A stretch of DNA of 64,000 bases from Bacillus testis (GCF_001243895.1 NZ_LN851186.1:1695933-1759932); one strand, 5' to 3'. Positions 8,198-16,933 are shown, numbered from the stretch's first letter. Notes: generated from the letters alone by a model not told the origin. Translations and numbers: made by a program.

Positions 8198-9784
8198 ATG
8201 AATATGTTGGCCATTCAGTCTATGGCGGCAAGCGGAGCATCATTAAGCCCAAAACGACCGGACGAGACAGGGAAGTTTGGCGATTTATTATCAAACCAAT
8301 TAGCGATCGGCCCTTCAAACACCAATGGGGAAGAGCAGACTGACGGGACTAAGAACTTGCTGCAACAACTGGTAGATATCCTAAATCCACCTTCTGAAGA
8401 GCAGGAGGCATTGTTGCCATTAACAACGGCTGATGAACATTCAATCTCAGAAACGGAAATACTTGAGGATTTGAAGGATGAGGGTTTAGATGTCAGCAGC
8501 ATGGCAGGAATGATTGCTGGGTTAACAACTCTAATTGAACGGTTAGCCTTGAACGATATGGCGAAAATGCCGCCTGAATATATCAAAAGTTCCAGGAACA
8601 ATGAATTGTCAAATCAAGAGAGCAGAATAAATCCTTTGATAGAGAAGGGGAAAATCAGTGCTGCAGGATCTGATGCGCTTATTGGCCAAGAGGGATTACA
8701 ACAGCATAATATGCTCGGTGCTTATACAGATGGGGAAACCAATACTGAATCGATGTTTCTTTTATTAAAGGACTTAAATAAAAGTCAAACTATAACTCCA
8801 CAATCGGTAGATACAGTGCCAAATCGTAATTTGCCGATGGATGAGGTTTCCGTAAAAAACGTTTTGGGAGAGTTAATTCATCTAATAGATAAAATAAATA
8901 GCCGAAATGATTTGACCAAGTTAGTAAAGCAATTAAATACCAGTACAGCTATACAAGGGGAAGGGAAATCTTCTAAAAATCCGCTGCAACTATTGATGGA
9001 CTTGCTAAAAGGATCAAAAGCGATTACCCAATTTGCAGACCATAAGATTACTAGTGATCCTCAAAAAGGGCTAGTGCTAGAGTTAGCGGATAAATTGGAA
9101 GAATTCAGCGATAAATTAAAGGGGACTTTACAGTTTAACATGGCTGGGAAAAAGGATAGCCCTCGTTTACTTGCTGGACAAACGAGTTTAAATATCCCTA
9201 AAAATATGTTTGCTTTAAAAGTTGATTCATCAAATATGGATAGTCAAATTCTAAAAAAGGATATGACGATTGATTCAACAACGCCCAACAATCCATTCTT
9301 GCCCACGACCAAAGTTGAACAATATGTATGGAATATGGGCAGCAATAAACAAACAATAAATGCCGAGCAGTTTACAAAAGCGTTTGAAAATATACTGAAC
9401 AAAGCTCATTTCACCAGCCATAACGGAACGCAAAAATTATTGATTAGGCTGAACCCGGAGAATCTTGGTTCCTTGAAAGTGGAATTGATCCAAAAAGACG
9501 GCGTCATGATGGCTAAAATTATGACAAGTACAAACACTGCAAAAGAGATTATGGATAGCCAGATGCATAGCCTGAAGCAAGGGCTTGCCAACCAGAATAT
9601 CCATGTCGAAAAAATAGAAATTTCCCAAGGGTTGGGCAGTTTGCCCCAAGAAAGGAATCTGGGCAGGGAGCAAGGCCAGCAGCAACAGCCAAATCAACAA
9701 CAGCATCAAAAACAAACAGAAGAGAACGATGAATTTTTATCCCAATTCGCGAATGCGATGGACCAAAGCGAGGTGGAAGGTTAA
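8198..9784 (+). CDS. fliK: Flagellar hook-length control protein FliK
   Basis: FliK is the molecular ruler that is exported during hook growth and triggers the FlhB specificity switch. The 528-residue protein has a long, poorly conserved N-terminal and central region and then a C-terminal hook-length domain at about 390-480, with [17 protein letters not shown] and the following [20 protein letters not shown]. The tail is glutamine-rich ([14 protein letters not shown]). Translation starts at ATG 8198 behind GGAAGGGAGGTGA. The central segment, about 8430-9350, is visibly more A+T-rich than its neighbours. The stop overlaps the flgD start by one base (TAATG). Confidence 0.92.
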   Translation: MNMLAIQSMAASGASLSPKRPDETGKFGDLLSNQLAIGPSNTNGEEQTDGTKNLLQQLVDILNPPSEEQEALLPLTTADEHSISETEILEDLKDEGLDVSSMAGMIAGLTTLIERLALNDMAKMPPEYIKSSRNNELSNQESRINPLIEKGKISAAGSDALIGQEGLQQHNMLGAYTDGETNTESMFLLLKDLNKSQTITPQSVDTVPNRNLPMDEVSVKNVLGELIHLIDKINSRNDLTKLVKQLNTSTAIQGEGKSSKNPLQLLMDLLKGSKAITQFADHKITSDPQKGLVLELADKLEEFSDKLKGTLQFNMAGKKDSPRLLAGQTSLNIPKNMFALKVDSSNMDSQILKKDMTIDSTTPNNPFLPTTKVEQYVWNMGSNKQTINAEQFTKAFENILNKAHFTSHNGTQKLLIRLNPENLGSLKVELIQKDGVMMAKIMTSTNTAKEIMDSQMHSLKQGLANQNIHVEKIEISQGLGSLPQERNLGREQGQQQQPNQQQHQKQTEENDEFLSQFANAMDQSEVEG

Positions 9785-10443
9785 TGACAGCTTCAGTCAA
9801 TCAATCTCTTTTATATACAGACTATCTAAAAGAGCAGCAAGCTAAACGAAATACAGGCGATACGCTTGGTAAAGATGCTTTCTTAAAAATTTTAATGACC
9901 CAGTTGCAAAACCAGGATATGAATAACCCGATGGAGGATAAAGACTTTATCGCCCAAATGGCACAGTTTTCATCCTTAGAGCAAATGACCAATATGGCCA
10001 CTAACTTCGAAAAACTGGCGAACATGCAGCAGCAAAGCCAGCTGATTACGTATAACCAATTCGTTGGGAAGGAAGTCAAATGGCATAAAATCCAGGAATC
10101 AGATGAACCAAATGGGAACCCGGGCATTCAGGAAGGTACAGGAACGATTCAAACCATTCAATATAAAGACGGTTCTGTTTTCTTTGTACTTGAAGACGGA
10201 ACGAAACTGGAACCAGCCAATATATCAGAAGTGAATCAATCAGGATCTGCTGCTGGCACCGGTGGATCATTGCTGCAGGCAAGCGAGCTGATCGGGCGCA
10301 ATGTCACCTGGAAAAAAGATGAAACAGAGCAGCATGCTATCGTAAAATCTGTCTTTATTAAAGACAATAAAGTGCTGTATGAATTGAACGACAATGCAGC
10401 TACCACGATCACGGCTGACCAAATCACGAAAATTTCAGCATAG
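9784..10443 (+). CDS. flgD: Flagellar hook cap protein FlgD
   Basis: FlgD caps the growing hook and is needed for FlgE polymerisation. The 219-residue protein opens with the conserved export/cap motif at about 25-65: [18 protein letters not shown], then [21 protein letters not shown] variable FlgD Ig/tudor-like region follows and shows two similar segments ([20 protein letters not shown] and the later [17 protein letters not shown]). It starts one base inside the fliK stop, so it is translationally coupled. The next gene begins about 12 nt downstream. Confidence 0.95.
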   Translation: MTASVNQSLLYTDYLKEQQAKRNTGDTLGKDAFLKILMTQLQNQDMNNPMEDKDFIAQMAQFSSLEQMTNMATNFEKLANMQQQSQLITYNQFVGKEVKWHKIQESDEPNGNPGIQEGTGTIQTIQYKDGSVFFVLEDGTKLEPANISEVNQSGSAAGTGGSLLQASELIGRNVTWKKDETEQHAIVKSVFIKDNKVLYELNDNAATTITADQITKISA

Positions 10444-10455
10444 GGAGTGATTGCA

Positions 10456-10848
10456 TTGAAACCTACTTTTCAGCAAATTCAGCATCCTCCCATACATGCC
10501 AGCGCTTTAATTGGCACAAAACAAAAACAAGGCCCTTTCATTGCAAATGGCGGATTTTCAGAACAGTTGCGGGAAGCGGCTGCAAAAACCGAAAAATTAT
10601 CGATCAGCAAACATGCCACTATGAGGCTGCAGCAGCGAGGCATCGATATTTCACAGGAAACATGGGACAAAGTGAATGAAAAAACAAATGAAGCCAAGAA
10701 AAAAGGCATCACCGATTCACTGGTTCTCTTGGATAATGCGGCACTCATCGTAAGCACTAAAAACAAAGTAGTTGTCACGGCAATGGGGAGAAATGAAGCG
10801 GCCGGACAGATTTTTACCAATATAAATGGAACTATACTAATCGATTAA
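10456..10848 (+). CDS. Flagellar operon protein, flg_new/TIGR02530 type
   Basis: This small protein belongs to the family found between flgD and flgE in a subset of flagellar operons (TIGR02530 type). I place the start at TTG 10456 (MKPTFQQIQHPPIH), 5 nt after GGGAGTGA, giving 130 residues. The in-frame GTG 10447 lies inside that ribosome site. The conserved part is about 50-125: LSISKHATMRLQQRGIDIS, then the VLLDNAALIVSTKNKVVVTAM beta region. No signal peptide or membrane helix is visible. A role in hook assembly is inferred from position only, since no biochemical function is known to me. Confidence 0.85.
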   Translation: MKPTFQQIQHPPIHASALIGTKQKQGPFIANGGFSEQLREAAAKTEKLSISKHATMRLQQRGIDISQETWDKVNEKTNEAKKKGITDSLVLLDNAALIVSTKNKVVVTAMGRNEAAGQIFTNINGTILID

Positions 10849-10920
10849 GGCTGGACCTTTAAAAGGGGGCCTTGGGGCCTGCTGAATGAAAGAAGCGGCC
10901 CGGAGAAAGGGGAAAAGAAC

Positions 10921-11892
10921 ATGCTACGCTCAATGTACGCAGGAATAAGCGGGATGAAAAACTTTCAAACAAAGCTGGATGTGATTGGGAATAATATTGC
11001 GAACGTCAATACCTATGGATTTAAAAAAGGGCGGGTTGTCTTTCAGGATATGCTGAGCCAAAACTTGTCTGGTGCAAGTGCGGCTACTAGTACGCGAGGA
11101 GGTGTCAACTCAAAACAAGTGGGGTTAGGTTCACAGTTGGCAGCAATCGATACGATTCAAACTTCTGGCAGCACACAAACTACCGGAAGAACATTAGATT
11201 TATCGATCAGTGGGGATGGCTACTTTGTAGTGGCAGAAGCCATGGTTAAACCAGGAACCGGGGATAACGATGATGCTGTTACTATATTAGAAAAAAAATA
11301 TACAAGAGCAGGTAATTTTTATTTAGATAAAAACGGTTATTTGATCAACAGTGAAGGATTATATGTTTTGGGATACGAAAGTAAAGAAACTGATGCCGAT
11401 CAAGATTCTAATACAGGTAATGCTGGTCAAAATGCTAATCAAGAACCTAAATCATTAATAAAAATCCCTACAGATGCGAAGGATATCTCAATTGGACCAG
11501 ACGGAAAAGTAAGTTTTATTCCAGCAACTAAAACAAGTGAGAATGGTGGGGGAGAAGAAAAGGTTGGAGATGGAGATGGAGATGTAACTCAAAACGAGGG
11601 ACTATCAGTTGCTGGAACGATTTCTTTTGCTAAATTTGCAAATTCCGGCGGTTTACAAAAGTCTGCAAGTAATTTGTTTACACCGACAAGTAATTCAGGG
11701 GATGCTATTTTTACTAAAGCAGGCGAAGGCGGCACTGGTACGGTTGCTTCAAGCACCCTAGAAATGTCCAACGTCGACCTTTCCGAAGAATTCACGGAAA
11801 TGATTGTCGCCCAACGCGGATTCCAGGCGAATACGAAAATCATCACCACATCCGACGAAATCCTGCAGGAGCTTGTCAATCTGAAACGATAA
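10921..11892 (+). CDS. flgE: Flagellar hook protein FlgE (short type with insertions)
   Basis: FlgE is the structural subunit of the hook. The N-terminus (MLRSMYAGISGMKNFQTKLD, then VIGNNIANVNTYGFKK) and C-terminus (SNVDLSEEFTEMIVAQRGFQ, then ANTKIITTSDEILQELVNLK) are the classic axial-protein ends. At 323 residues it lacks the large outer domains of enterobacterial FlgE yet, as I recall, is longer than the B. subtilis hook protein (about 264). The extra length is two low-complexity stretches, at about 160-181 (Asp/Asn/Gln-rich) and 203-226 (ENGGGEEKVGDGDGDVTQNE). These lie in surface-exposed middle sequence whose base composition is more A+T-rich than the ends. The ribosome site is AAAGGGG before ATG 10921. 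Confidence 0.94.
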   Translation: MLRSMYAGISGMKNFQTKLDVIGNNIANVNTYGFKKGRVVFQDMLSQNLSGASAATSTRGGVNSKQVGLGSQLAAIDTIQTSGSTQTTGRTLDLSISGDGYFVVAEAMVKPGTGDNDDAVTILEKKYTRAGNFYLDKNGYLINSEGLYVLGYESKETDADQDSNTGNAGQNANQEPKSLIKIPTDAKDISIGPDGKVSFIPATKTSENGGGEEKVGDGDGDVTQNEGLSVAGTISFAKFANSGGLQKSASNLFTPTSNSGDAIFTKAGEGGTGTVASSTLEMSNVDLSEEFTEMIVAQRGFQANTKIITTSDEILQELVNLKR

Positions 11893-11899
11893 AGAGTAA

Positions 11900-11944
11900 G
11901 GGAGGGAGGAGCCCCGGCTAATTGAATCCTGGGCTCCTCATAAA
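11900..11944 (+). promoter_or_regulatory. swrD translation-initiation region with a hairpin between SD and ATG
   Basis: The only strong Shine-Dalgarno before swrD is GGGAGGGAGGAG at 11900-11911, about 35 nt from ATG 11945. Between them AGGAGCCC (11907-11914) pairs perfectly with GGGCTCCT (11931-11938). Folding would bring the purine tract to within about 7-13 nt of the start codon. The bases immediately before the ATG (CATAAA) contain no ribosome site. Confidence 0.6.
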
Positions 11945-12169
11945 ATGATTAAAGTAACTAGTTTAAACGGCAAGCCGTTTTCTCTGAATGCGATGTACAT
12001 AGAAAGGATTGACTACAATCCCGATACGACTATTACATTAACAAATGGACATAAATATTTGGTGCGCGAGTCCGAAGCAGATATGACAGCAGCCATTTCG
12101 GCATTTTATAGATCCATACGCGTTTTCGGACGGCAAGAGATTGTGGGGGTACAAGATGAAGAAGAATAA
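11945..12169 (+). CDS. swrD: Swarming motility protein SwrD (FlbD family)
   Basis: This is a 74-residue FlbD/SwrD-family protein. The conserved element is IKVTSLNGKPFSLNAMYIER followed by TITLTNGHKYLVRES. In B. subtilis SwrD (formerly YlzI) lies between flgE and fliL and raises motor power during swarming, and the position here is the same. There is no membrane segment. ATG 11945 gives the usual length, but its ribosome site is placed unusually (see the preceding entry). The 3' end overlaps fliL by 14 nt. Confidence 0.9.
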   Translation: MIKVTSLNGKPFSLNAMYIERIDYNPDTTITLTNGHKYLVRESEADMTAAISAFYRSIRVFGRQEIVGVQDEEE

Positions 12170-12581
12170 GCCGCTGACGATCATGATCATCATTTTAGTC
12201 GTCATCACGTTGGTCGCCGCCATCGCTTTGGTCATGGTGCTTAATACGAAGAAAGACGACAGCAAAGGGCCGTCTATTGACCAGATTGTTAAGACTTCAG
12301 TGGAAGTGCCGGAAATCACGACGAATTTAGATGAAAATGGATTTATAAAAATATCTTTTATGATTGAAACAGACAGTAAAAGCGCCAAAAAAGAATTGGA
12401 AAAGCGCAATTTCCAGGTGAAGAATATTATCATCAAGGAACTTTCGCAATGGAAGTCCTCGCAAATGGAAGGCGAACAATGGATGCCGAACCTTGAAAGC
12501 AAGCTTAAGGATAAGTTCAACGGCATTATGCAAGACGGAAAGGTAGAAGAAGTGTTAGTTACCTCCTCCATCATTCAATAG
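12156..12581 (+). CDS. fliL: Flagellar basal-body-associated protein FliL
   Basis: FliL is a single-pass membrane protein that associates with the stator around the motor. It is 141 residues from ATG 12156 (MKKNKPLTIMIIILVVITLV), with GGGGG at 12143-12147 as ribosome site. The in-frame TTG 12141 is rejected because it has none. A membrane helix spans about 7-28, and the stomatin-like outer domain follows (EVPEITTNLDENGFIKISFM). The C-terminal KFNGIMQDGKVEEVLVTSSI strand-turn is typical. It overlaps the end of swrD, suggesting coupled translation. Confidence 0.94.
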   Translation: MKKNKPLTIMIIILVVITLVAAIALVMVLNTKKDDSKGPSIDQIVKTSVEVPEITTNLDENGFIKISFMIETDSKSAKKELEKRNFQVKNIIIKELSQWKSSQMEGEQWMPNLESKLKDKFNGIMQDGKVEEVLVTSSIIQ

Positions 12582-12628
12582 AAGCGATACAGTTCAATGC
12601 AAATGACACTTTTGGGGGGTGATTAAGC

Positions 12629-13630
12629 TTGTCCAGTGAGATTTTATCGCAAAATGAAATCGATGCCTTGTTATCAGCTCTGTCTACTGGCGAGATGGAT
12701 GCCGATGAACTAAAAAAAGAAGAGGTTGAAAACAGAGTAAAAGTTTACGATTTTAAGAGAGCCCTGCGCTTCTCTAAAGACCAGATCCGCAGTTTGATCC
12801 GGATCCATGAGAATTTCGCCAGACTATTGACGACATTCTTTTCCGCGCAATTAAGGACGTATGTGCAGATTTCCGTTGCCAGTGTCGACCAGATACCGTA
12901 CGAGGAATTTATCCGTTCAATTCCTAAGATGACAATCCTCAATGTCTTTGAGGTTCCGCCATTGGATGGGAGGATCGTCATGGAAGTCAATCCGAATATT
13001 GCCTATGCCATGTTGGACAGGGTCCTTGGCGGCAGGGGAACGAGCGTTAATAAAGTCGATACGCTGACAGAAATTGAAACAAAAATCATGTCTAATTTGT
13101 TTGAAAGAGGTTTTGAGCACCTGCAGGAAGCATGGGCGACGTTAGCGGATATTGATCCCATCCTGTCGGAGTTTGAGGTGAATCCGCAATTTCTGCAGAT
13201 GGTTTCGCCGAATGAAACAGTCATTGTCATTTCGCTGAATACACAAATAGGGGAAGCGAGCGGGATGATCAATATCTGTATACCGCATGTCGTGCTGGAG
13301 CCGATCATACCAAAGCTTTCCGTCCACTATTGGATGCAGACTTCACAGAGGGATCGTTTGCCGCATGAACGGGAAAAACTCGAAAAGGAAGTAAAAAACG
13401 CAAAGGTATCTTTAGTTGCAGAAATAGGCACCGCAGACATTACGGTCCAAGATTTTCTTCAGCTGGATATCGGCGATGTAATTGATTTGAATACGCATTT
13501 GAATAGCCAGTTCAGCCTGAAGGTCGGCGGCATACCAAAATTCTTGGGGCAGCCGGGCAAAGTCGGCAATAAGATGGCGATTCAAATTTTAGATATTGTG
13601 AAGGGGGGAGAGGAAGAAGATGATGAGTGA
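12629..13630 (+). CDS. fliM: Flagellar motor switch protein FliM
   Basis: FliM is the C-ring subunit that receives CheY-P and links FliG with FliY/FliN. It is 333 residues, standard. The N-terminal CheY-binding motif is LSQNEIDALLSAL at about 6-18. The CheC-like middle domain follows, including LGGRGTSVNKVDTLTEIE near 130-150, and then a C-terminal SpoA domain (about 255-325). Translation starts at TTG 12629 behind GGGGGGTGAT. It overlaps fliY by 11 nt. Confidence 0.97.
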   Translation: MSSEILSQNEIDALLSALSTGEMDADELKKEEVENRVKVYDFKRALRFSKDQIRSLIRIHENFARLLTTFFSAQLRTYVQISVASVDQIPYEEFIRSIPKMTILNVFEVPPLDGRIVMEVNPNIAYAMLDRVLGGRGTSVNKVDTLTEIETKIMSNLFERGFEHLQEAWATLADIDPILSEFEVNPQFLQMVSPNETVIVISLNTQIGEASGMINICIPHVVLEPIIPKLSVHYWMQTSQRDRLPHEREKLEKEVKNAKVSLVAEIGTADITVQDFLQLDIGDVIDLNTHLNSQFSLKVGGIPKFLGQPGKVGNKMAIQILDIVKGGEEEDDE

Positions 13631-14837
13631 AGATATGTTATCGCAAGATGAAATTGATGCATTGCTCAAAGGTACAGATGATGACGATGATGACTTTATG
13701 GATTCTCCTCTGATTGATGATTATATAAGTATGATGGAAAAGGATGCGCTTGGAGAAATCGGCAATATTTCATTCGGCAGTTCGGCAACTGCTTTATCGA
13801 CATTGCTGAATCAAAAAGTGGAAATTACCACCCCGACCGTGTCCCTGATCGACCGGAATAAGTTGCACGAAGAATTTCCTCATCCTTATGTCGCGATTCA
13901 AGTTGAATATACGGTCGGATTCTCAGGGTCTAATTTATTGGTGATCAAGCAAAGCGACGCCAGCATTATTGCCGATTTGATGCTTGGAGGCGACGGCGAA
14001 AACCCGCAAGACCTGCTGGGTGAAATCCAGTTGAGCGCCGTTCAGGAAGCCATGAACCAAATGATGGGTTCAGCTGCCACTTCTATGTCTACCATCTTTA
14101 ATAAAAAAGTGGATATTTCTCCGCCAAGCATTGATTTATTAAATATTGAGGCTGGCCAAGGGGAAGAAAGCATCCCGCCGGACAGCCTTTTGGTGAAAAT
14201 TTCATTCCGCTTAAAAATAGGCAACTTAATCGACTCCAGTATTATGCAACTATTGCCGGTCAAATTCGCCAAAGAGCTGGTGGGTGAATTGTTGAATGGA
14301 CCTGCTGATACAGCACCAGTGAGCAAGCAGGATCACATACCGGCGGAAGAAGAGATTCATGCGGCCCAAAACGAAATAGAAAGCGTCCAGGCCCAAACTG
14401 CTTCTGCTTATACAGAAGAATATCGGCCGCAGGAAATGCAGCAGCCATACGAACCTGCTCCGCAGCAGCATGCCCAGCAACAATACGCTTCACAGCCCGT
14501 GCAGCCAAAACAGCCGGTGCATGTCCAGCCTGCGAGTTTTTCGACTTTCCAAACTTATGAGACCCAGGAAACGGGCATTAAAAACTTGGATATGCTTCTT
14601 GACATCCCATTGCAGGTTACGGTCGAACTGGGCCGCACTACTAAATCGGTTAGAGAAATATTGGATTTGTCAAATGGATCTATCGTGGAGCTGGACAAAC
14701 TCGCTGGCGAACCGGTAGATATTTTGGTCAACAGCCGTCTGATTGCACAGGGAGAGGTTGTGGTGATCGATGAGAATTTCGGTGTCCGTGTGACGGATAT
14801 TATCAGCCAGAGCGATCGCTTAAAAAAATTACGTTAA
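13620..14837 (+). CDS. fliY: Flagellar motor switch phosphatase FliY
   Basis: FliY is the Bacillus-type C-ring protein that combines a CheC-like CheY-P phosphatase with a C-terminal FliN domain. The 405 residues show a CheY-P-binding N-terminus (LSQDEIDALLKG), two phosphatase signatures (EIGNISFGSSATALS near 42-56 and the QEAMNQMMGSAATSMS repeat near 141-156), a Gln/Pro-rich linker at about 255-305, and the FliN/SpoA domain at about 318-400 (LLDIPLQVTVELGRT). It starts at ATG 13620 or 13623 within the end of fliM behind GGGGGGAGAGG. cheY follows directly, fitting its substrate. Confidence 0.96.
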   Translation: MMSEDMLSQDEIDALLKGTDDDDDDFMDSPLIDDYISMMEKDALGEIGNISFGSSATALSTLLNQKVEITTPTVSLIDRNKLHEEFPHPYVAIQVEYTVGFSGSNLLVIKQSDASIIADLMLGGDGENPQDLLGEIQLSAVQEAMNQMMGSAATSMSTIFNKKVDISPPSIDLLNIEAGQGEESIPPDSLLVKISFRLKIGNLIDSSIMQLLPVKFAKELVGELLNGPADTAPVSKQDHIPAEEEIHAAQNEIESVQAQTASAYTEEYRPQEMQQPYEPAPQQHAQQQYASQPVQPKQPVHVQPASFSTFQTYETQETGIKNLDMLLDIPLQVTVELGRTTKSVREILDLSNGSIVELDKLAGEPVDILVNSRLIAQGEVVVIDENFGVRVTDIISQSDRLKKLR

Positions 14838-14855
14838 CAGTTGGGGGTACTATAA

Positions 14856-15218
14856 ATGGCACATAAAATTCTGATAGTGGATGACGCAGCATTCATGCGA
14901 ATGATGATAAAAGATATTCTTTCAAAAAATGGATTCGAAATTGTCGGTGAAGCTGCCGACGGTTTGCAGGCAATCGAAAAATATAAAGAAACACAGCCTG
15001 ATTTGGTGACAATGGATATTACCATGCCTGAAATGGACGGCATAACAGCCTTAAAGGAAATCAAGAAAATGAACCCTTCAGCGAAAATTATTATGTGTTC
15101 GGCGATGGGGCAGCAAGCAATGGTTATTGACGCCATCCAGGCAGGAGCTAGAGACTTTATTGTAAAGCCGTTTCAAGCAGACCGTGTACTTGAAGCAATC
15201 AATAAAACATTAGGCTAA
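14856..15218 (+). CDS. cheY: Chemotaxis response regulator CheY
   Basis: This is a single-domain receiver of 120 residues. Phosphorylation by CheA promotes binding to FliM/FliY; in Bacillus CheY-P favours smooth swimming. The acidic pocket D9-D10, phospho-acceptor D54 (LVTMDITMPEMDG), the S/T switch in CSAMG and the conserved Lys in FIVKPF are all present. It starts at ATG 14856 with GTTGGGGG upstream. A 103-nt gap with an 8-bp GC-rich hairpin (15244-15284) separates it from fliO. Confidence 0.97.
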   Translation: MAHKILIVDDAAFMRMMIKDILSKNGFEIVGEAADGLQAIEKYKETQPDLVTMDITMPEMDGITALKEIKKMNPSAKIIMCSAMGQQAMVIDAIQAGARDFIVKPFQADRVLEAINKTLG

Positions 15219-15243
15219 TACACAGTTTTTCGTAAGGGCACAT

Positions 15244-15284
15244 CGGCGGCCGTCCATCTGGGAACCATGATTCAGTGGCCGCCG
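15244..15284 (+). other. GC-rich hairpin between cheY and fliO
   Basis: CGGCGGCC (15244-15251) pairs perfectly with GGCCGCCG (15277-15284) around a 25-nt loop. No T run follows, so it is not a standard terminator. It could be a stability or processing element inside the operon, which is inference. Confidence 0.5.
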
Positions 15285-15321
15285 CAAAGTTGTCATCACA
15301 GCAGTTAGAGGGTGTAAGACG

Positions 15322-15987
15322 TTGTCTGTAAGAGTTAAAAAATATGTAGTAGGAATATTGTTTTTTTGTTTCTTCTTTATGTTTGCGGCCTCAGGATACG
15401 CTCAAGAAGATAAGGTCCAGGAAGGCTCTGTCAAAGAAGCCTACTCGCATAGCAAGGAGCCCAAGGAAACGAAAGAGCCGAAAAAAACAGAATCTCCATC
15501 TTCTGCAGAAAGTTCAGCCGGCATTGGTTTCTCGGATATATTTCGCGTAATGGCTGCTTTTTTATTCGTCATAGCGCTCTTATTTGTATTGCTTAAATTC
15601 GTCAACAAGAGAAGCAAAGGCTACCAAAACGGAAAGTTGGTCCAGAATCTTGGGGGGGCAAGCCTGGGAAACGCAAAATCCATCCAGGTAGTTAAAGTGG
15701 GCAATAAGTTATTTGTGGTTGGTGTTGGCGACGATGTGCAATTGCTCCACGAAATGACAAATAAAGATGAAATCAACGATATGTTGAAAGAATTCAATGC
15801 GGCAGCCGAAGCCAAATTGGCATCTGCCGACGTGTTCGGAAAATGGGGGCTTAGGAAAAAAGAAACTGGAGCGACGGCAGATCCCTTTACGGACCAGCTC
15901 AAAAAGCAGCTTAACCAGCTCTCTGCCAACCGTAAAGCACTGAAAGAGGAGTACATGAAGAAGAAGGGGAAGACAAGGCATGAATGA
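15322..15987 (+). CDS. fliO: Flagellar biosynthetic protein FliO (FliZ in Bacillus)
   Basis: FliO assists assembly of the FliP-containing export gate. The 221-residue protein begins at TTG 15322 (MSVRVKKYVVG) behind AGAGGGTG. A signal peptide of about 27 residues has a likely cut after SGYA. An acidic/Lys/Ser-rich spacer follows, with a membrane helix at about 70-92 (VMAAFLFVIALLFVLLKFVN) and a FliO cytoplasmic domain with LVQNLGGASLGNAKSIQVVK. The C-terminal tail is highly basic. This is the longer, signal-peptide-bearing form annotated as FliZ in B. subtilis. It overlaps fliP by 8 nt. Confidence 0.92.
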   Translation: MSVRVKKYVVGILFFCFFFMFAASGYAQEDKVQEGSVKEAYSHSKEPKETKEPKKTESPSSAESSAGIGFSDIFRVMAAFLFVIALLFVLLKFVNKRSKGYQNGKLVQNLGGASLGNAKSIQVVKVGNKLFVVGVGDDVQLLHEMTNKDEINDMLKEFNAAAEAKLASADVFGKWGLRKKETGATADPFTDQLKKQLNQLSANRKALKEEYMKKKGKTRHE

Positions 15988-16645
15988 ATTTATGAGTTTT
16001 TTTAATAACAGCGATCCTTCCGCCGTGTCTTCTTCGGTTAAATTGCTTTTGGTTTTTACTGTGCTATCGTTGGCTCCTAGCATTTTGATTTTAATGACAT
16101 GCTTTACGAGGATCATTATTGTGCTGGGCTTTGTCAGAACGTCGCTTGCCACACAACAGATGCCGCCCACTCAAGTCCTGATTGGCATTGCTCTCTTTAT
16201 GACTTTTTTCGTTATGGCCCCGACCTTTCAAGAAGTGAATGAAAAGGCATTGACGCCGCTCTTCGAAGAGAAAATTAATCTAGAACAGGCATACGAAGAG
16301 GCAACTGGTCCCTTCAAAGAGTTTATGAGTGCTCAGACTAGAGAGAAAGATTTAGAGTTGTTTTTATCATATGCTCAATTGGAAAGACCAAAGAGCACTC
16401 AGGATATTCCATTGACCGCATTAGTCCCTGCTTTTGCTATCAGCGAAATCAAGACAGCCTTCCAGATTGGATTCATGATCTTTATTCCGTTTTTGGTGAT
16501 CGATATGATTGTGGCCAGTGTTCTGATGTCCATGGGTATGATGATGCTGCCTCCGGTCATGATTTCCCTTCCGTTCAAAATACTGCTGTTTGTATTGGTC
16601 GATGGTTGGTATTTGGTCGTAAAATCTCTACTACAAAGCTTTTAG
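15980..16645 (+). CDS. fliP: Flagellar export gate protein FliP
   Basis: FliP is the main subunit of the FliPQR export gate helix. The 221-residue protein carries hydrophobic helices at about 20-45, 55-75, 155-180 and 188-215. The signatures are MTCFTRIIIVLGFVRTSLAT with the QMPPTQVLIGIALF motif, and later PAFAISEIKTAFQIGFMIFI with DMIVASVLMSMGMMMLPP. It starts at ATG 15980 inside fliO with AAGAAGGGGAAG as ribosome site. fliQ follows after 13 nt. Confidence 0.96.
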   Translation: MNEFMSFFNNSDPSAVSSSVKLLLVFTVLSLAPSILILMTCFTRIIIVLGFVRTSLATQQMPPTQVLIGIALFMTFFVMAPTFQEVNEKALTPLFEEKINLEQAYEEATGPFKEFMSAQTREKDLELFLSYAQLERPKSTQDIPLTALVPAFAISEIKTAFQIGFMIFIPFLVIDMIVASVLMSMGMMMLPPVMISLPFKILLFVLVDGWYLVVKSLLQSF

Positions 16646-16658
16646 TTGGTGATATGAA

Positions 16659-16928
16659 ATGAGTCAAGAATTTGTTATTAATATGGCTGAAAAAGGGGTC
16701 TATACCGTTTTAATGATCAGCGGCCCACTTATGCTGCTGGCTTTGGTCATCGGATTGATTATCAGTATATTCCAGGCGACCACGCAGATTCAGGAGCAGA
16801 CGCTGGCCTTTGTGCCGAAAATTGCCGCCGTCTTGCTGGGGCTGATCTTTTTTGGGCCGTGGATGCTTACTCGCATGATTTCCTATGCGACTGACATTTT
16901 TGCCAACCTGAATAGATTCGTAGGGTAG
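16659..16928 (+). CDS. fliQ: Flagellar export gate protein FliQ
   Basis: FliQ is a gate subunit that wraps the FliP-FliR helix. It is 89 residues, the family norm, with two hydrophobic helices at about 15-40 and 51-75. The conserved QATTQIQEQTLAFVPKI segment lies between them. It starts at ATG 16659 behind TTGGTGA. fliR begins 5 nt after the stop. Confidence 0.96.
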   Translation: MSQEFVINMAEKGVYTVLMISGPLMLLALVIGLIISIFQATTQIQEQTLAFVPKIAAVLLGLIFFGPWMLTRMISYATDIFANLNRFVG

Positions 16929-16933
16929 CAGAA

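Noticed and set aside
15261..15321. 13-codon frame in the cheY-fliO gap starting within the hairpin loop
   Set aside because: The ribosome site is weak and too close to the ATG, and the frame is very short.
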